Assembly: GCA_013423325.1 (NCBI GenBank)
Contig: BLJB01000128.1
Location: forward strand, 118,336-182,335
Source: Usnea hakonensis
Taxonomy: Eukaryota; Ascomycota; Lecanoromycetes; Lecanorales; Parmeliaceae
Direction of reading: 5' to 3'
Length of the DNA stretch: 64,000 bases
Of this stretch, positions 1 to 12,183 are shown piece after piece. Under the pieces are notes generated by a model. The model did no database searches. It worked only from the letters and a program-made list of their open reading frames with translations, and was not told the origin of the DNA. The translations under genes were made by a program, and so were the position numbers. Within the stretch, counting starts at the first letter, position 1; each line of letters begins with the position of its first letter.

Positions 1-792
1 CGGACTATCCAGTCGTGCAAGATCTTCGTCTCCGTCGCCTTCATCCTCTGGACCTATGGAAACCAGCGCCGCGAGCTTGTGAAGAACATCCTGCGGACGT
101 GCAGATGGATCTGAAGTGTCCACTAACGAGAATTGCAGCTGAACCTCGCCAGATATCTTCGTCCCATTCTTTTTCCCCCCTTTCCGTCTTGACTCCAGCG
201 TATACCAGCGCGGCTTTGAGGAGTCAGCTGCCCATCTATAGCTGCTTCACAAATAGCTCACCTCTTGCACCACTCTACCGTTGGCAAAGATATCCTCAAC
301 GACGACGTCAAATTCGCCAAGATAATCTTTGCCAAAGCGGTCTCTGTCCCAACAAACTGCCTCGAGCAGTACGCTGTGAATGCCATCTATTGGTAGATCA
401 AAGGATACGTTCCATTCTGGGTTGAGGTTCTTGCTGACGGTAGGAGTGGATTGTTTCGCGTCTCCAAGATTTAAAACGAGGTACTATATTCATCAGCTGG
501 GACCTTACTGCCAATAATGTCGGTGTAACAGAAGAACTCACAGGATCACTGGTGCCACCCTTGTCTTTTGCTGCCAAATTTCTTGCCTTGAACAGTGCAT
601 TGATTAGAATCGTGGAAGATAGGGGTAGATGAGGCGTAGCCTACTTACTCTCAAAACTTTGGTCCTGAGGACCAAACCCTTCGCTTCTGTGGGCATCCGC
701 ATGGGACTTGTGCCCCTGCTGTCAGGTTGACTCGTAACCCCACTTTTGCCATTGTAGCTCTTTAGACGATTTGGTAGACCGATGCGGACCAT
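1..792 (-). CDS. PSD2: Phosphatidylserine decarboxylase, C2-domain type (5' part; runs off the window)
   Basis: Phosphatidylserine decarboxylase makes phosphatidylethanolamine from phosphatidylserine; the C2-bearing class acts on endomembranes. Only the N-terminal C2 region lies here; the catalytic domain with its self-cleavage motif is beyond base 1. Four exons are read on the minus strand: 649-792, 542-586, 279-483 and 1-227. They give RNLAAKDKGGTSDPYLVL, then LNPEWN, then LLEAVCWDRDRFGKDYLGEF, the calcium-binding-loop pattern of this family, followed by ISGEVQLQFSLVDTS. Phases agree (0, 0, 1) and the frame is open to the edge. The start is taken at 790-792 (MVRIGLPNRL); an in-frame ATG three codons upstream (799-801) is possible. 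The 51-nt intron at 228-278 is the least certain join. Assignment to the C2-type PSD is confident; which of a fungus's two or three PSDs it is remains inferred. Confidence 0.85.
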
Positions 793-801
793 GGTGTGCA
801 A

Positions 802-1219
802 CGAGTAATGTCAAACACGGAGGCTATCCCAGGACACTTCCAGCAAGCCTAGTTGTCAGACCTCAGGGTGTCGCCAAGCCGGCTATTGATGAATGAGGAA
901 GGCCTGGGATACTGCGGGGAACGCCCTTCATGTGATCTAGGAAGTGGCAGACATAAGACCTCTGAGAGGCAAGACAAGATAATCAGGAGGAGACGGAATC
1001 CAGGCCCTAAGAGATGTAAAGAAATGGTTAGTGCTGTTTGAGAACAGGGTTAACTCTATGCTAGTTGTCTCCAGAAGGCGTTGCCTTACTCCGTATGTTC
1101 CGAGGTTCACTTGTGGGGCAGCACTTTCATCTGCGGAGCGGGAATAGCCGTCCTTGCAATCCGATATATTTATTGACAACTCTCCTATTCCCCTGCCTCA
1201 AAAGAATTTCTCTACAATC
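802..1219. other. Intergenic, divergent promoter region
   Basis: This lies between the start of the minus-strand PSD gene and the plus-strand epsilon-COP gene, so it holds both promoters. Small open frames (for example 853-1041 plus) have no recognisable protein. The nonamer TACTCCGTA, also seen in other spacers of this window, occurs near 1089. Confidence 0.5.
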
Positions 1220-2302
1220 ATGGATCCTTTTTCGGCCGAGGGGGGTTAGCATCACCCAGAATCAATACAAAAAGACCTACGAAGTGCTAATGACTCACCA
1301 GAGCTACTCAACATCCACAATGCCTTCCACCAAGGGCAATACCATACAGTAGTTGATTTCGACACCTCTTCTCTCTCCCCAGAAAACAAAATTCCAGCCC
1401 GCATACTCCAGCTGCGAGCTCAGATTGCTGTGGGTCAAGCCAAAGAAGTCCTTGCAAGTATAGGGAGAGAGGGCAATGCGCCAGACTTTGCTGCTGTGAA
1501 GGCGTTCGCACAGTACTCATCAGGCAATACTTCCAATGCTGTCTCTGAGATTGAAAGTCTAGTTGAAACGGAGTCGGAGAATACAACTGTGCAATTACTG
1601 GGTGGGACGGTCCTACAGGCTGCGGGGAAAACGGAGGAAGCTCTGTCGCTATTGAGCAAACATCAGGGAAATCTTGAGGCGTACGGGATCAGCTTTTTTT
1701 ACACCACTTTAATGCGTGCACGGACGCTGATAGGGACGTATGATACAGAATAGCTCTCATCGCGCAAATACATCTCCAGCAAAACAGGACGGACCTAGCC
1801 CTCAAGGAAGTCCAAGCAGCCCGCAAATGGGCCCAAGATAGCTTGCTTGTGAACATTGCCGAGTCGTGGGTTGGTCTACGGGTGGTATGTCACTACTGGC
1901 CGAGCTTTGGTCTTACCTTGGAAGACAGAAGCTGATGTCTATATGTACTTGCAGGGCGGCGAACGATACCAACAAGCTTTTTATGTCTTCGAAGAAATGG
2001 CCCAAGCGCCTTCCACTTCCGCAACCAAGTCACTAGTTGGCCAAGCCGTCGCAGAGCTGCATCTGGGACGATTACCAGAAGCCGAAGCAGCGCTGCAGCA
2101 GGCCGTACAAAAAGATCCAAATGACATGGAGGCTCTTGCGAACTCGATAGTATTGGGTGTAATTTCAGGCAAAGATACGAGTGAGCATACCTCAAGCTTG
2201 GAGGGCATAGCGCCTGAGCATCCACTTTTGGTTGACTACCAAGAGAAAAGCTCGTTCTTTGATCAAGCGGCGGGAAAGTACTCTGCAAAGGTAGCATCAT
2301 GA
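1220..2302 (+). CDS. SEC28: Coatomer epsilon subunit (COPI coat)
   Basis: Epsilon-COP stabilises alpha-COP in the COPI coat of Golgi-to-ER vesicles. Four exons: 1220-1244, 1302-1680, 1749-1884 and 1955-2302, total 888 nt, 295 residues, the usual family length. The protein begins MDPFSAEGELLNIHNAF, continues through helical TPR-like repeats (LLGGTVLQAAGKTEEALSLL; LVGQAVAELHLGRLPEAEAA) and ends FFDQAAGKYSAKVAS. Intron 1 has a GTGCTAATGAC branch region before CACCAG. At intron 2 the acceptor must be the CAG ending at 1748, giving NLEAIALIAQIHLQQNR; the next AG would break the frame. All phases match. The gene points away from PSD and shares its promoter region. Assignment is confident. Confidence 0.93.
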
Positions 2303-4216
2303 AGGCCGCCGGGTAAAAGCAAGGCGTTGGGAGCTGGAGCCAGATTCCAGGGGAATTACAATAGACGAAGGAGTCTTGGAATTTGGAAGAGTGAAAGATC
2401 TGACTCATTGTTCTCGCATCTCCTTGCCCGCACCCTGTTGTCTTTCTCAAACAGCCTCATTCTCGTGTCTCCATGCATTCTTACTTTCTATTGGCGGTGC
2501 GACGACCAATGCACCTGCTCCCAACAATCTGACTAATGCTCGTAGATGGAAACAAATTTCTTTTACAGCTCACCATTTCGGAAATCTACAAGACGCCGAG
2601 CCATTATAACGGCCTTTCCTACGCAACTTCCTGTTTCCCATCATCGGCGATTGGGACACTGTGCCTATCTGCTCAGGCAAATTGTTAAGAAGCTAAGGTA
2701 GTGTCTGATAGTATCGATTTCAACCCCGCACTCTGCCCGCCGGGGCTGACTCACTTTCTCGGTGTCGATAACGACCAGAACAACGGAGTGAGCAAAATTC
2801 CAAAGACTTTTAGAATTGTCGCATCACTCGTCAGGGAAGTCTAATACTTGGGACTCGAATCAATTTCCCGCTTCACCTGCACATATACTGAGAATAAATG
2901 TAGGAAGCAATCGCAGAGACAAGATTACCAGTGCGGATTCGGAGCGTAATTATGTTCCCAGTCTTTGGGTTTGAAGACCGCTACGTCTTAGATGTCAAAC
3001 AATCGGCAGGCTGCCCCAAATCTCCATTCGATTGGCGATGAAGACAATGGACTTCATACCAGCACCACCAGGTTCTCCCGACGACAAAGTGGAAATTTCG
3101 AGGTCGTCAAGAACAAGCTTTGAACTAAACGGGAATACCTTAGGTCTGTCATTGAGTATAGACTCTCATTCATTATTATTAACCAGATACGAAGTACCTG
3201 CTCATGATCATCGCTGGCTTCGGTATTCAAATCCACTTCCACGCAAATTGAAAGATTATCACCCAATCATTAGGCTTGCCCGAACTTGGATCACCCGCCT
3301 CTAACATCCTCCGAAGGCTAAAGAGCCTCAGCGAAAAGTAAATTTGATACTTTGGAAAAGCCTTGTGGAAAGCTATGATCATCAGACTAGAAACCTGGTG
3401 TGGGCTAACGTCCAGGGTACACGCTACACCTATAGCCTCTACTCTATGCGACCCGTCAATTCAAGTACGTATCGTCATCATCTTAAATGACGGTCGAGAC
3501 GGGCGGTCAACAAGCGCGACCAATCCAACTTGTAAATCAAAAGTGCCTGCAGCGTCTACGATGAGGGCAGAAGGCGATTCACAGTAAAATGCGATAGAAA
3601 AACGAGACCGTGAGAAGACCGAGATAAATTATACCGTACCTGAATACTGAGGGGTGGTCCAACACGTGCTTACCGCTTCCTGCCGTCCGTGTTGCATGGT
3701 TCGGGGAAATATCTCCATGCCTCCCCCTGGCCACTGCTTATGCTGAAGCTTTTTACATACATGGCCTGACCGAGCACGTGCCGCTCCACTAGAATTGGAG
3801 TTTGAAAGCCTCCTGCACTTTGAGACGAGGTTACGAAGGCATCGCGGAAATCAGTAGCTTTGCCGTCCAAAAGTCAAATGCGATTTAGATGATGTTTCCT
3901 TCCGGGATTTAGTTACACTTTACACCAGTTGATAGGTTTGCTAGTACCAGTAACGAGGCCACATCAAAAACAACGGCGCAAGTCCCGTACCGGTAATCTA
4001 CTAATTCACAAAAGGGATCTTTGGCCTGAGGGTCTGGTCGCTGTCGATGTCCCTCGTCTTTCATCTGTGTTTTCCCCCACAAGTTCTTGTCTTTGTGATT
4101 GCAATTGGCCAGGATCAAGCCAATTTTGGTCTGAATGTCTTTATGACGCCGATTTCTCTTTCAACCTCCTCGTCTGTACTAAGCGATCAATGCATGTTCC
4201 CAATATACTGCGAGCG
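2303..4216. other. Long intergenic stretch, no gene recognised
   Basis: About 1.9 kb between epsilon-COP and the permease. Open frames at 3032-3304 (plus), 3363-3587 (plus) and 3670-3870 (minus) have no family resemblance and no convincing splice partners. The last few hundred bases should contain the permease promoter and leader. I see no repeat or RNA gene here. Confidence 0.5.
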
Positions 4217-6120
4217 ATGCCGGAAAAGGATTCGTATGAGATGATGGAGTTGGAAAAGTCAAGAACGGAATCCGCGCTCTACGATAACCCTTCGAGGATG
4301 TACGACGACCCGGGTAGGATTACGGCGGAACACGGAATGCCACTTGACGAAGCTGCGGACATGTACGGCGACGTGAAGACAGCTGAAGAACATGGCTATG
4401 TGAGTCGTGGGTACGTTGACAAAGCATCCCGCTCTTGGGCTCCTATAGAATGACGGCCACTCTAGCCTTAAATCGCGACATGTTCAATTTCTCGCTCTCG
4501 GTGGTGTTATCGGCACGGGCCTGTTCCTTGGTATCGGACGAGCCTTTACCACAGCTGGACCTCTCAGTCTCTTACTCGGGTATTCCTTTACTGGCGCCGC
4601 TGTCTATGCCATGATGCAGTCCCTTGGCGAAATGGCGACATGGCTACCATTGCCGGGTGCTATTCCACAATTTTGTGCTAGATATGTTGACGGGGCAATG
4701 GGCTTCGCTGTGGGATGGAATGTGAGTCACTGTCACTAGTACTCATGCGTAACAGCAGCCTGACATGGATTTCTAGAACTGGTATTCAAATTCCCTTATC
4801 CTCTGCGCAGAAATCGCGGCGGCAGGCGTTGTGATTCAATTCTGGAACGGAGCTGAGGACATTAACGTAGCAGCCTGGGTCACCATAATTATCGTTGCGA
4901 TCGTTGTCTTGAACACACTCTCGGTCTCTATATACGGTGAAGCTGAATTCATCTTCGCAAGTATCAAAATCCTTGCGATCATTGGACTCATCATCTTCGC
5001 CTTCATTATTGACCTGGGCGGAGGGCCGACGCGTGACCGACTCGGGTTCCGCTACTGGAAGAATCCTGGAGCAATGAAGGCATATGTTGCAGACGGCGAC
5101 TTGGGTCGTTTCCTTGGCTTTTTTTCGACGTTGGTCAATGCCGCCTTTTCGTACAGTGGTGTTGAGATATGTGCAGTGGCCGCCGGAGAGACCGAGAATC
5201 CAAGGCGCAACATTCCAAAAGCTGTTCGCCGTGTATTCTGGCGCATCTTATTCTTCTATGTCATTGGCTCACTTGCCATTGGTGTCCTCATCCCATACAA
5301 TGAGTCACGACTCCTGAATGCTATCCAGCAGAATAATTCTGGAGGTGCCGCTTCCCCATGGGTCATTGCCATCTACCGTGCCGGCGTGCCCGTTTTACCT
5401 TCAATCGTCAACGCTGTCATTATCATCTCAGCAACTTCGGCTGCCAATTGTTACCTTTACACGGGATCCCGTTATCTTTACGCACTTGGGCAAAACGGCC
5501 AAGCGCCAAGGTTTCTGTTGACATGCTCCAGAAAGTAGGTCACATTCTCTGATCTCTTTCATCATGGCCAACCCCGCTAACGTCTGCTCACCAGGGGCGT
5601 TCCATACTGGTGCATCGGGATTACCGCATCCGTCTCCCTGCTGTCCTACATGTCTTGCACTGCTGGCTCTATGAAAGTCTTTCAATGGTTCCAGAATATT
5701 TCAGCAATTACCTTTTCCTTGACCTGGATGTCCGTCTCTCTTGCATACATCAAATTTTACTATGCTCTGCGCGCGCAAGGCATCAGCCGCGACACGCTCG
5801 TCTTCAAGTCTCCATTCCAACCCTATACCGCCTGGTTCTCCCTCTGTTTCTTCGGCGTGGTTGTTGTGTTCAGTGGCTTCTACACGTTTCCTAGCAAGAC
5901 AAAGGGATTTGATTTCAAGGACTTCATCACTGCATATGCGGGCTTGGCTATGTATGCTGTGCTATTTGTTTTCTGGAAGGTCTTCAAGCGCACACGGTGG
6001 GTCAAACCGGAAGAAGCAGATATACAGACTGGGAAGGCGGCACTGGACGTAGCGGATGGACAATGGCCAAAGAGGATAGCCAATAATTGGTGGGAGAAGG
6101 TCTGGTACTTCATTGCATAG
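4217..6120 (+). CDS. Amino-acid permease, APC superfamily (fungal YAT type)
   Basis: Plasma-membrane proton-coupled amino-acid uptake is the family role; the substrate cannot be told from sequence. Four exons: 4217-4410, 4466-4721, 4777-5534 and 5595-6120, total 1734 nt, 577 residues, normal for the family. A hydrophilic N-terminus (MPEKDSYEMMELEKSR) precedes the first membrane helix with the substrate-binding signature GVIGTGLFLGIG near residue 76. The conserved segments SYSGVEICAVAAGETENPR and RGVPYWC-like KGVPYWC follow, with about twelve hydrophobic helices ending KRIANNWWEKVWYFIA. Exon 1 uses the second of two possible donors (GTACGT at 4411), because only that gives SRGLKSRHVQFLALGG in frame. 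Assignment to the family is confident. Confidence 0.92.
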
Positions 6121-6548
6121 GCTGAGATGTATATAGCATTTTCCAGGCACATAACACAATCTCAATAAATTCTAAATTAAAGTACCTACTTGCTCGAGAA
6201 AATTAGCGGGTACGGAGTACATCGAGCATGGGCAGATGTATCTTCTGCCGGGTATCAACACTGCCGTCTCCAATGAGAAGGAGGAATTGTATATGCAATA
6301 AGAGATATCAGCATACTCATACAGATTTTTGTTCGGATCTGTAGAATACGCGTGAACGGAAGTTTCCTCGTAAAATTGTTTGTGTGGCCGAGGATGCGAG
6401 GATGCCCCATTTGGCTCGTCACCCACCGGGGAATTTAGCATCAAATGCAAGCGAGATTTGATACCCACAAACTTTTTTCGTGAAGCCTAAAAGACCAATA
6501 CAACTACAACCAACAGCTTGATATCGACAACGAGGCATAACCGTTAAT
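6121..6548. other. Intergenic, RPL5 promoter
   Basis: Contains the permease 3' flank and the RPL5 promoter. A TACGGAGTAC motif lies at 6211-6220. No open frame here has coding character. Confidence 0.45.
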
Positions 6549-7619
6549 ATGGTGAGTTTTATACTCGAGCTTATAGCAGTCCTTATATGCGAGGAAATGA
6601 GTCCATGCAAGATGCTTCGGTATGGAATCTGAAGCGTAAATTGCTGACTCCGGGTTGTGACACAGCCTTTCACCAAGCTGGTCAAGAATAGCGCCTACTA
6701 TAGGTGAGCATCGTTTGTATCCCCTAGAGCTAGCTTCTGACAAAAGGGCAGCCGCTATCAAACCAAGTACAAGCGTCGTCGAGCAGGAAAGACCGACTAC
6801 TACGCCCGCAAGCGTCTGATCACCCAGGCCAAGAACAAATACAGCGCTCCTAAATACCGTCTCGTGGTCCGCTTCACCAACAAAGATATCATCTGCCAGA
6901 TAGTCACCTCTGAGATCACTGGGGATAAGGTTTTCTGTGCCGCCTACGCTCACGAACTCAAGCGGTATGGTGTCAAGCACGGTCTCACCAACTGGGCAGC
7001 CGCCTACTGCGTTGGGCTTTTGATCGCCCGCCGTGCTCTCTCAAAACTTGAACTCGCTGATACGTTTACCGGTGTCGAGGAGGCGGATGGCGAATACAAA
7101 CTCACCGAAGCAGCTGAGCATGAAGGCGAGGACCGTCGCCCGTTCAAGTGCTTCCTTGACGTCGGCCTCGCTCGTACCTCTACCGGTTCTAAAGTCTTCG
7201 GAGCCATGAAAGGAGCATCAGACGGCGGCATCTTTGTTCCCCACTCAGAAAATCGATTCCCTGGCTACGACATCGAAACCAAAGAGCTCGATGCTGAAAC
7301 CCTACGCAAATACATCTTCGGCGGTCACGTAGCAGAGTACATGGAGACTCTCGCTGATGACGACGAGGAGCGATACAAGTCGCAATTCCAGGGCTACATT
7401 GATGATGAGATCGAGGCTGATGGGCTTGAGGAAATGTACCAGGAGGCCCACAAAGCTATTCGGGAGGATCCATTCATGAAGGATGAGGAAGAGGAAGAGA
7501 AGAAGTCGAAAGATGAGTGGAAGGCGGAGAGTAAGAAGCACAAGCTAAAGAAGATGAGCTACGAGGAGAAGCAGGAGAGGGTCAAGGCCAAGATTGAGAA
7601 AGTCAAAGAGTCGATGTAA
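6549..7619 (+). CDS. RPL5: 60S ribosomal protein L5 (uL18)
   Basis: Binds 5S rRNA and forms the central protuberance of the 60S subunit. Three exons: 6549-6551 (the ATG alone), 6666-6703 and 6752-7619, total 909 nt, 302 residues. The protein reads MPFTKLVKNSAYYSRYQTKY, then RRRAGKTDYYARKRL, the uL18 core VVRFTNKDIICQIVTSEITG, YGVKHGLTNWAAAYCVGLL, and a lysine/glutamate-rich tail ending KAKIEKVKESM. A first exon that is only the start codon is typical of intron-rich ribosomal protein genes, where the first intron often lies close to the ATG. I looked for a snoRNA in the 114-nt first intron and could not support one. Very confident. Confidence 0.96.
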
Positions 7620-8345
7620 GGTGGGCCTGTAGCATGAGAAAGCTTGCTAGATGGCGTTGGGATATGTTAGGCAAGGAGGTAGAGCTAGAAGAACGAGCAG
7701 GCAGCGAGCAGGCAGAGGAAGGCAAAGCTACCTGACTGACAGGCTCGGAACATCTAATCACACTGTTGGGATGTAACCAAATCAAACATCCAAGTACATA
7801 ACCTTTGCTGTCCTGATCACCTCCATCGCGTGATCTTCGCTCTCGAATGACTGATCCTTTCCCACGCCTAGCCATCTCTTGTCTCCACATTTCCAGAGAA
7901 TCAATACAATGAAGCAGCATGAGTTTGAAGCTAGACTGACTGAATTTGGAGACCTCGGACGTCTTTTTTGTAGTAAGATTACTTTGGGAGTGCACAAACG
8001 GGGAGTTACTACTACTGGACGGATTCGCTCGGTGTAATCATTCGCCCCGAACCTTCAAGCCAAGGACAATCAGGATTCTCGAATCTTCACGTTGACCATG
8101 TAAGCAGAGAATACCCTTCTATGTGCATTACCGACATAATTATTTTCGCATCTGAAGAGGACTCGTTGATAATCTTCATGTGAAGAAACATGCCGTCTTT
8201 GCATCAATAACATCCCCACTTCGCCTCGATAGGCCACCCGGCATGACCCCGCAAATCGCCATGCTGGGCGTATCATCAACCATGTCACTCTGATCTTGAC
8301 ACAAAACGGCGTTCCAACCCTTGGTCAAAGTTCATAGTGATTCAT
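7620..8345. other. Intergenic, 3' flank of RPL5 and promoter of the Mhp1-like gene
   Basis: No open frame here resembles a protein; the minus frames at 7603-7997 overlap the RPL5 3' end and have no start context or family. The last 200 bases should carry the promoter of the next gene. Confidence 0.45.
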
Positions 8346-11300
8346 ATGGAAGGCATACACGGTGTTGACGTGAGCTGGTTACACCACTCGCCCAAAGGTA
8401 CGCAAATATCCTTCTCACGGCTCTTCATCAAATAAACACCAACGGGGAGGTCAGACGATACCGAGACTGGACGCTGGCGCCAGCGTCTCTCTTTGACGAC
8501 TGCACCGATTGATTGCTAATGATTGCACAGATCACTATTCAAAAAATGCCTCAGTCTCCCCCCAAATCGTAGACGAGAAAGCGTACCCAAGCAAACCCGA
8601 TCCTTCACCTAGCAAAGATGAGCCAACTGTTCCCGAAGCCAATGGATCTCGTGCTACACATTCCCTGAGCCATATACATCGTCCTCATGTCCTTCATCGT
8701 GCGAGTTCAGAGAAAGTCGAGCCAGGTCCTAGCTCTCCCAGAAATCAGAAAGATCCTAGAGCAACCCCAATTCCCCGACGGAATTCGTGGATGTCAAGTA
8801 TAAGCTCGAAGTTCTCCCCTGGCTCAAATATACCCGCCGGCAGCACAGGCTTGCCATCGCCTCCTGCCTCCAAGTCGCCACCCAACAATACTCAGCCCGA
8901 ACTCTCAAATCCCTTTGGCGCAGCGGTCACACCAGCTGCTAAAGATGCTAAAAAACAATACACCCCCCCGTCCACCCCACCAGCTGGAGGCAAAGGTGGG
9001 CATACATTTATACAGAGTGCACTGAGACGGTTGGGCTCTAGCGGTGGCGGCAGCACGGCAAAGGCTGCAGGTTTAGGTGGAGTCTGCCCAAGAAAGACAA
9101 TGAATGTGGATCCGTACCGTGAAAGATGTGCGCTGCCAGATCTGGACCTTAAAAAGTTGCGTAGGGTGGCATTCTGTGTCGACGTGGAAATTGCAGGCGC
9201 AGCGCAGTATACGGAAGAGGAACCGCAAGCACCACTTGAACCGTCCTTGACAGCGGAATCGAGCCTCTCCAAACTGGAGCACGAGCTGGCAGCGAAAAAA
9301 AGAAAGGACCAGAAGCTGAAGAAAGGAGAGGGTGCTGCGCTGAAGAATCCAAATACAGTGGCAGAGGAGAAAGAGAGGGAGGGCGTTATAAAAGCTTCCC
9401 AAGAAGTAGCGACACCCGCACTGCCCGAGAAATCCCAAGAATATGAACCTCCAGAAGGAATTGAAGTCAAGGAACCTACCAGAAAGAAGGCAAAGAAGAA
9501 GCGCTCCGAGGACGAACGGAAAGAGCGCAAAGAGCGGAAGCGCCAGGAAGCACTGGCCAATGGTTCGATACCCAATGAAGTACGTGGAGAGGGCAGTAAT
9601 AGTAGTGCTAATGATACATCGACTGGCACTGATACTCCGCCAAAGTCTCAAGATCGACCGACCACCGACCCTCTACGGATATATCGACGGTGTTGTCAAC
9701 TAAGAGAGACGCCCATCTTGAAACGAATTGTTGAGCAGATCTCCTTGCCATCTGCCTGCCATATCACGACGCCAGGAATTCTTTCAAACTTGGATCTGTC
9801 AGGTTACTGGATGCAACTTCCAGATCTCATCACTCTTGGGGACTACTTGGCCGTAGTGCCTGTCAAGAGATTGGTACTGGAGAATTGTGGCCTGGGAGAT
9901 GAGGCTGTACGCGTCATACTTGCTGGGCTTCTTGCTGCGAAGACACCGGAACAAGCCAAACACAACAGAAGATTAGCAAAAAAGAAAGACGGCGAGACCA
10001 GGGAAGTGACACAGCAGCTCGGCGTCATCGAGAAACTGATACTCAAGGATAATCCAAAGATTGGGAAGGAAGGCTGGCGACATATTGCTCTGTTCATTTA
10101 CATGTCTCGGACTTTGAAAGGTATCGATGTGTCCATGATACCTTTCCCGAAGTCATCAGCAATGGCAGATAGCGTCACGCAACAAAACCACGGTCCTCTC
10201 CATCACACTGCCCCTTCTGGTCCAATGGAACTGTCAACGCTGCTGCAAGAAGCAATTTCCGAGCGACTTGGAGGAAGTCGTTTGGAGGAATTGGTCATGG
10301 CCGAGTGTGGTCTGAGCACAGAGTGTATTGGAAAGGTCGTTGAAGGTGTCATGACATGCGGTTCCACCAGGCTTGGTCTTGCGGGTAACAATATCACTCG
10401 AGAGGGCTTAGGGCACGTCATACGCTTTCTACAAAGTGGAAAGTGCGAGGGTCTTGATCTCGGCGGCAATGATCTTAGAGAAGACCTAAACATGCTGGCC
10501 GAGGCGTTGGACGCAAAGAATAATACAATATGGGCACTGAGTCTTGCAGACTGTAACCTTGCGCCATCATCGCTCGAATCCCTCCTCCCGGCTTTGGTAA
10601 AACTTCCTAACTGCCGCTTCATCGATCTGTCTCACAACCGAGATCTTTTCCTTTCTCGACCGACTGCTCTTGGGTTGATTCGAAAATACGTACCTCGAAT
10701 GCCCATGATCAGAAGACTACACCTCATGGACGTGGCAATGACACCCGAGGATGCCATTGCTTTGGCAGAAATTTTGCCAGAAATCCCAAATCTGGCCCAT
10801 CTCAATATTCTGGAAAACCATCGTCTTTTGCCGTTGGCATCCGCGAAGACCGAAGCAATGCAAGAAGAAGCTTGTGCTCTGTACGCTTCTTTAATGGCTG
10901 CAGTGCGTGTCTCAGACTCGATTATATGCATTGATGTTGACGTCCCGAGTCGAGATTCGAGTGAGATTGTCAAAGCTTTGGCGAAACAGGTCGTGGCTTA
11001 TTCGCTGAGGAACCTCGAACGCCTACCTCTAGCGGAAACGTCAAACTCAGCTAAAGCGGCAATGACTGAACCTCACGGCGGCGAAAATCAATTAACAGTG
11101 CCAGATATCCTGCTGCACCTCGTAGGCCACATCGACGGCTTTCCAGAGAATCATGACAACGACGAACCAGCCCCTGATGATGACTATATTGTCGGCGGCA
11201 CAGGCGTGGTCAAAGCTCTGGATATCTGTCTAAACAGAGCTGTTGATGGGAGAAAAGATTCCAGAGATCTGTCACCATTGGAAAGCGGCACTGGGACGCC

Positions 11301-12183
11301 AAAGAAGGTCCTGCAAGGAGACGAGGTTTCGAAGGGCAAAGCCCGAGAGATGTCAAAGAATCTGCTGGATAGCGCGAGGAAGATTAGGGCGAGGTTACAG
11401 CCGGCTCTGATTAAGGAGGCCAAGGGCGGAAACGATTTAAGCTACCGTAAGTGTCCATCTTGCCCTTCATTGTCCACGACTCTGACATCTCTTCTAGGAC
11501 GTCTCCAATTCCTTGACTCCACTCTCGACCGCATGATTGAGCGGTTTGAAAATGAATACCCGGAGACTCGTCTACCCAAACCGACTACCACGCCGACCGA
11601 ACCCTTCTCTGACGACAACGCTAGCCTCTCCTCCTCTCCTGAACAATCCACTACCCTCATCCACCCCACTCCCACCTACCCATCCCTCCGACGCGCCTCC
11701 CCGGACCAAGAAGACATTGACGACAACGCCATCCCCCTCATCCGTCCCGCCTCCGTCTCCCGCCGGAACTCCTCCCCCAGCCTCGCCTCCCGGCAGGCCC
11801 AAGAAGAAGGCCGCATGCACCGTCTCGGCCAGCGCGTCAAACGCGACATCCTCCGTCCGGAACACGAAGACTACGCCCACGGCACGACGGGTGCGGAATC
11901 CCCGCCGGCGCAATATCTGCAGGACTTGCGCAGCCGCATCGAGGCGTTTGAGGGCGGCGAGATCAAGGACCGGGTCGAGACGCTGGGGCCGGAAACGGTC
12001 TTCGACATGATTGGCGCGACGGCGGAGGAGCTCGCGGCGTGGGAACGGGATGATCCGGAGGGGTTCGAGAGGATCAAGGAGGCGAAGGGGAATGCGTTGG
12101 CGTTGTATGTCGATCAGAAGGCCGGCTCGGGGTTCCCGACGAGAGAGGATTCGCTGCCTAAGCGGAAGGATTCAGCAGAGTGA
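8346..12183 (+). CDS. Large leucine-rich-repeat protein, Mhp1-like (fungal cell-wall/cytoskeleton type)
   Basis: Three exons: 8346-8397, 8531-11446 and 11498-12183, total 3654 nt, 1217 residues. The first exon (MEGIHGVDVSWLHHSPK) joins DHYSKNASVSPQIV through a GTACGC donor and a GCTAAT branch with CACAG acceptor; the TTG-initiated longer frame upstream is therefore not used. The N-terminal third is Ser/Pro-rich and disordered (PRRNSWMSSISSKFSPGS), followed by LKKLRRVAFCVDVEIAG and a Lys/Glu-rich segment. Residues of roughly 400-800 form ribonuclease-inhibitor-like leucine-rich repeats (LVLENCGLGDEAVRVILAG; GLDLGGNDLRE; FIDLSHNR). The C-terminus has RLGQRVKRDILRPE. Similar fungal proteins are commonly named cell wall biogenesis protein Mhp1; that name is from memory and function is not shown here. 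The second intron (51 nt) is a multiple of three and has no stop. Confidence 0.82.

Noticed and set aside
6552..6665. snoRNA in the first RPL5 intron
   Set aside because: CTGA-like boxes exist but no paired C box or terminal stem could be found.
8509..8530. Start of the Mhp1-like gene at 8509
   Set aside because: That codon is TTG; the bases are the end of an intron with a GCTAAT branch, and a good ATG exon lies at 8346-8397.
8892..9651. Minus-strand frames of 192 and 245 codons
   Set aside because: Antisense to the Mhp1-like gene; Phe/Leu/Ser-rich translation without domain.
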